A stretch of 37,194 nt of DNA, taken from Pedosphaera sp. Lineage in GTDB: Bacteria; Verrucomicrobiota; Verrucomicrobiia; Limisphaerales; JADLHS01. The notes under the pieces are model-generated. The model saw nothing but the letters and a program-made list of their open reading frames with translations. It did no database searches and was not told the origin of the DNA. The position numbers and the translations under genes were made by a program. The DNA is taken from positions 1 to 37,194 of the forward strand of contig SIBJ01000032.1 in the NCBI GenBank assembly GCA_009695195.1, written 5' to 3'. Positions 35,872-37,194 of this stretch are shown piece by piece (within the stretch, counting starts at the first letter, position 1; each line of letters starts with the position of its first letter).

Positions 35872-35903
35872 TTTCGTCCGATTACTTTGTTGATTCCTGC
35901 TAG
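35872..35903 (+). promoter_or_regulatory. Two-block conserved motif, copy C (disrupted by a MITE)
   Basis: TTTCGTC, 15 bases, then TTCCTGCTAG, with the same spacing as copies A and B. The final CTAG is the left target duplication of the MITE that follows, so the insertion separated the motif from the gene downstream, probably the racemase-family gene at 36281. The stretch 35837-36280 otherwise holds the MITE and a short frame at 36114-36263 that I do not call. Confidence 0.45.
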
Positions 35904-36066
35904 GGAAGCACTGATTTATTCCGCATCCAGAAAATTCGATTCAGTTTTGACTGTCGAAATCACCTTCCCTTGAAATTAAAATCGTTCCTGCGACATCCTG
36001 AGCGACATTTGAAAAACTGAAGTTCAGGCAAAATTACTAACTCCGATTAAATCAGTGCTTCCCTAG
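35900..36066. mobile_element. IS5-type MITE with CTAG target duplication
   Basis: The element is 35904-36062 (159 bases). Its ends are the perfect 15-base inverted repeats GGAAGCACTGATTTA (35904-35918) and TAAATCAGTGCTTCC (36048-36062). It is flanked on both sides by CTAG (35900-35903 and 36063-36066). The GGAAG ends and 4-base CTAG target match IS5-group insertion sequences. It is more AT-rich than its surroundings and has no coding capacity, so it must be moved by a transposase elsewhere. Confidence 0.85.
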
Positions 36067-36280
36067 GTCGCCTCAACGAACCGGAGTAAATTCTTTCCAG
36101 TTTAAGGCAGCCTATGAAGAACGACTTCATGATTCGCGCCGCGCCGGCGCCCGGCGGGAAACCCGAGGAGATGTTTCCCAGAGCGTTGGATGTGCCCAGG
36201 GAAGTCACCTGCTTGAAACCGCTCGCCGCCTGCGCCCAACCGGAACTGCTGGCCGCAACCTGACCTTCCATTTCCGCGCC

Positions 36281-37030
36281 ATGAAAACCAAAAAGCTCGC
36301 CCTCATCCACACGGTCAGTTGGTATGAAAAATCCGTCAACGCGCCGTTCGTGAGGCCGTGGCTCGCGCGCAATCCCGATGTCGAGGTCGTCAATCTCATG
36401 GACGACTCGCTGCTCGCTGAATCCATCGCGCATCACGGCGCGACGCCGGCAGTCATCAAGCGCATCCAATTCTACGTGATGGCGGCGGAGGCGATGGGCG
36501 CGGACGCGGTCATGTGCAGTTGCACGACGGTCGGTGAAGGCACGCGCCTGACGCGGCAGTATGCGTCCATCCCCGTGTTCAACATTGACGAACCCATGGC
36601 GCGCGAAGCGGTGAAACTCGGTCGCCGCTTCGGCATCATTGCCACCGTGCCGACGAGTCCGGCGGCGACGAAACGCCAGCTCGAAATCGCCGCGCAGGCG
36701 GCCGGTATTGCGATCAAGACCCAGATCGTCGTGAACGAAAAAGCTTTACAGCATCTGCTGAAAGGCGAAATCGAAAAGCACAACGAACTCGTGCATCGCG
36801 AGATGGACAGGCCCGCGAAGAAGGTGGACGTGCTCGTGCTCGGCCAGATCAGCCTCGCGCAGATCCAACACGAAAACGGCGTGCCCGTTTTGCAAGTCGG
36901 TCATTCGGGCCTCGCCGAAGCGCGCCGGCTGTTGGATCAAGTGAATCGCAATTCCGGCGGTGAACCGGGCCGGCGCCCGGCCCGATTCGCGCCGCTCGCA
37001 ACGCCGGGGGCTGTCACCGGGTGTGATTAA
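36281..37030 (+). CDS. Asp/Glu racemase-family protein
   Basis: A 249-residue cytoplasmic protein without a signal peptide. The first half holds MCSCTTVGEG with Cys79 and Cys81, the position of the first catalytic cysteine in Asp/Glu/hydantoin racemases. The second catalytic Cys is replaced in VDVLVLGQISLAQIQ, where Gln stands at the usual Cys position; some subfamilies naturally have Gln there, so this may not mean loss of activity. The function could be racemisation or another reaction of the superfamily. The ATG at 36281 has no clear ribosome binding site. The last 25 residues (GEPGRRPARFAPLATPG) look like read-through into intergenic sequence. Confidence 0.7.
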   Translation: MKTKKLALIHTVSWYEKSVNAPFVRPWLARNPDVEVVNLMDDSLLAESIAHHGATPAVIKRIQFYVMAAEAMGADAVMCSCTTVGEGTRLTRQYASIPVFNIDEPMAREAVKLGRRFGIIATVPTSPAATKRQLEIAAQAAGIAIKTQIVVNEKALQHLLKGEIEKHNELVHREMDRPAKKVDVLVLGQISLAQIQHENGVPVLQVGHSGLAEARRLLDQVNRNSGGEPGRRPARFAPLATPGAVTGCD

Positions 37031-37034
37031 AAAC

Positions 37035-37193
37035 GGGTGAGGGCATTATGGACTGCGGTGGCAAGTCGGACGCGACACCGCTTTGGCCCCGACGACGGCG
37101 AGGGCAATGAGCCACCCGCCCCGTTCGCTCGAAAGCGGTGTCGCGTCCGACTTGCCACCGCAGTCCAAAAATACCGCCAGCACCCGCTCACCC
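37035..37193. repeat. Large perfect palindromic element at the window end
   Basis: The 36-base arm at 37049-37084 (TGGACTGCGGTGGCAAGTCG...) is an exact reverse complement of 37132-37167, with a 47-base loop. The outer ends GGGTGAG (37035-37041) and CTCACCC (37187-37193) are also complementary. It lies 4 bases after the racemase-family stop, where it could also act as a transcript end structure. No coding sequence is inside. Confidence 0.8.
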
Positions 37194-37194
37194 T

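Noticed and set aside
36114..36263. A 49-codon plus-strand frame (MKNDFMIRAAPAPGG...) just before the racemase-family gene.
   Set aside because: No clear ribosome binding site and no recognisable sequence; it could be a leader peptide, but nothing supports that beyond its position.
1..37194. CRISPR arrays, tRNA, rRNA and prophage or plasmid functions.
   Set aside because: I saw no regularly spaced direct repeats, no tRNA-like cloverleaf, no rRNA sequence and no integrase, capsid or replication gene.

Overview
The window is a high-GC bacterial stretch whose genes are mostly secreted or lipid-anchored proteins. The gene set suggests a Verrucomicrobiota bacterium of the Pedosphaera/Limisphaerales type, or a close PVC relative: a PVC-type cytochrome with HEAT-like repeats and a CxxCH site, DUF4832 and DUF5060 proteins, an N,N-dimethylformamidase-like Tat protein, pectate-lyase-like beta-helix proteins, an FGE-sulfatase domain, a prepilin-like leader and a TPR glycosyltransferase. 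There is no rRNA, tRNA or other phylogenetic marker, so this placement is inference.

Layout. 1-4180: a partial unknown gene, then on the minus strand an SGNH hydrolase, a HEAT/beta-sandwich protein and a PQQ-like propeller. 4300-7780: a damaged block made of a pectate lyase with an internal TAG, a short DUF4832 remnant fused in frame to it, and a 5'-truncated AraC regulator. 7890-14380 (minus): two PD40/TolB-like propellers, a TPR glycosyltransferase and a VCBS-serine hydrolase fusion. 14400-23880 (minus): a tightly packed array of SGNH hydrolase, DUF4832 protein, GH-like protein with an internal TAG, dimethylformamidase-like protein and PVC cytochrome; a strong hairpin splits it in two. 24250-30490 (plus): a serine hydrolase-DUF5060-barrel fusion, a VCBS protein and a second serine hydrolase. 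30495-32345 (minus): a stand-alone DUF5060-barrel protein. 32600-35770: a second damaged block (pectate lyase, FGE fragment, sugar-phosphate isomerase; then a prepilin leader joined to an unrelated 3' end). 36281-37030: an Asp/Glu racemase-family protein.

Taken together the locus looks like an accessory region for breaking down an acidic, esterified plant or algal polysaccharide: lyases, SGNH and serine hydrolases (possible esterases), GH-like barrels and propellers. No SusC/SusD pair, dedicated importer or intact regulator is visible. VCBS and serine-hydrolase modules are fused in one gene and are neighbouring, translationally coupled genes elsewhere in the window, which links them functionally.

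The main non-gene signals are: a two-block 32-bp motif in three intergenic regions, one copy interrupted by an IS5-like MITE with a CTAG duplication; several families of palindromic repeats, one of which sits in frame inside a signal peptide; and a set of nonsense, lost-start and gene-joining lesions in the two damaged blocks. Sequence alone cannot separate real decay from assembly error in those blocks.
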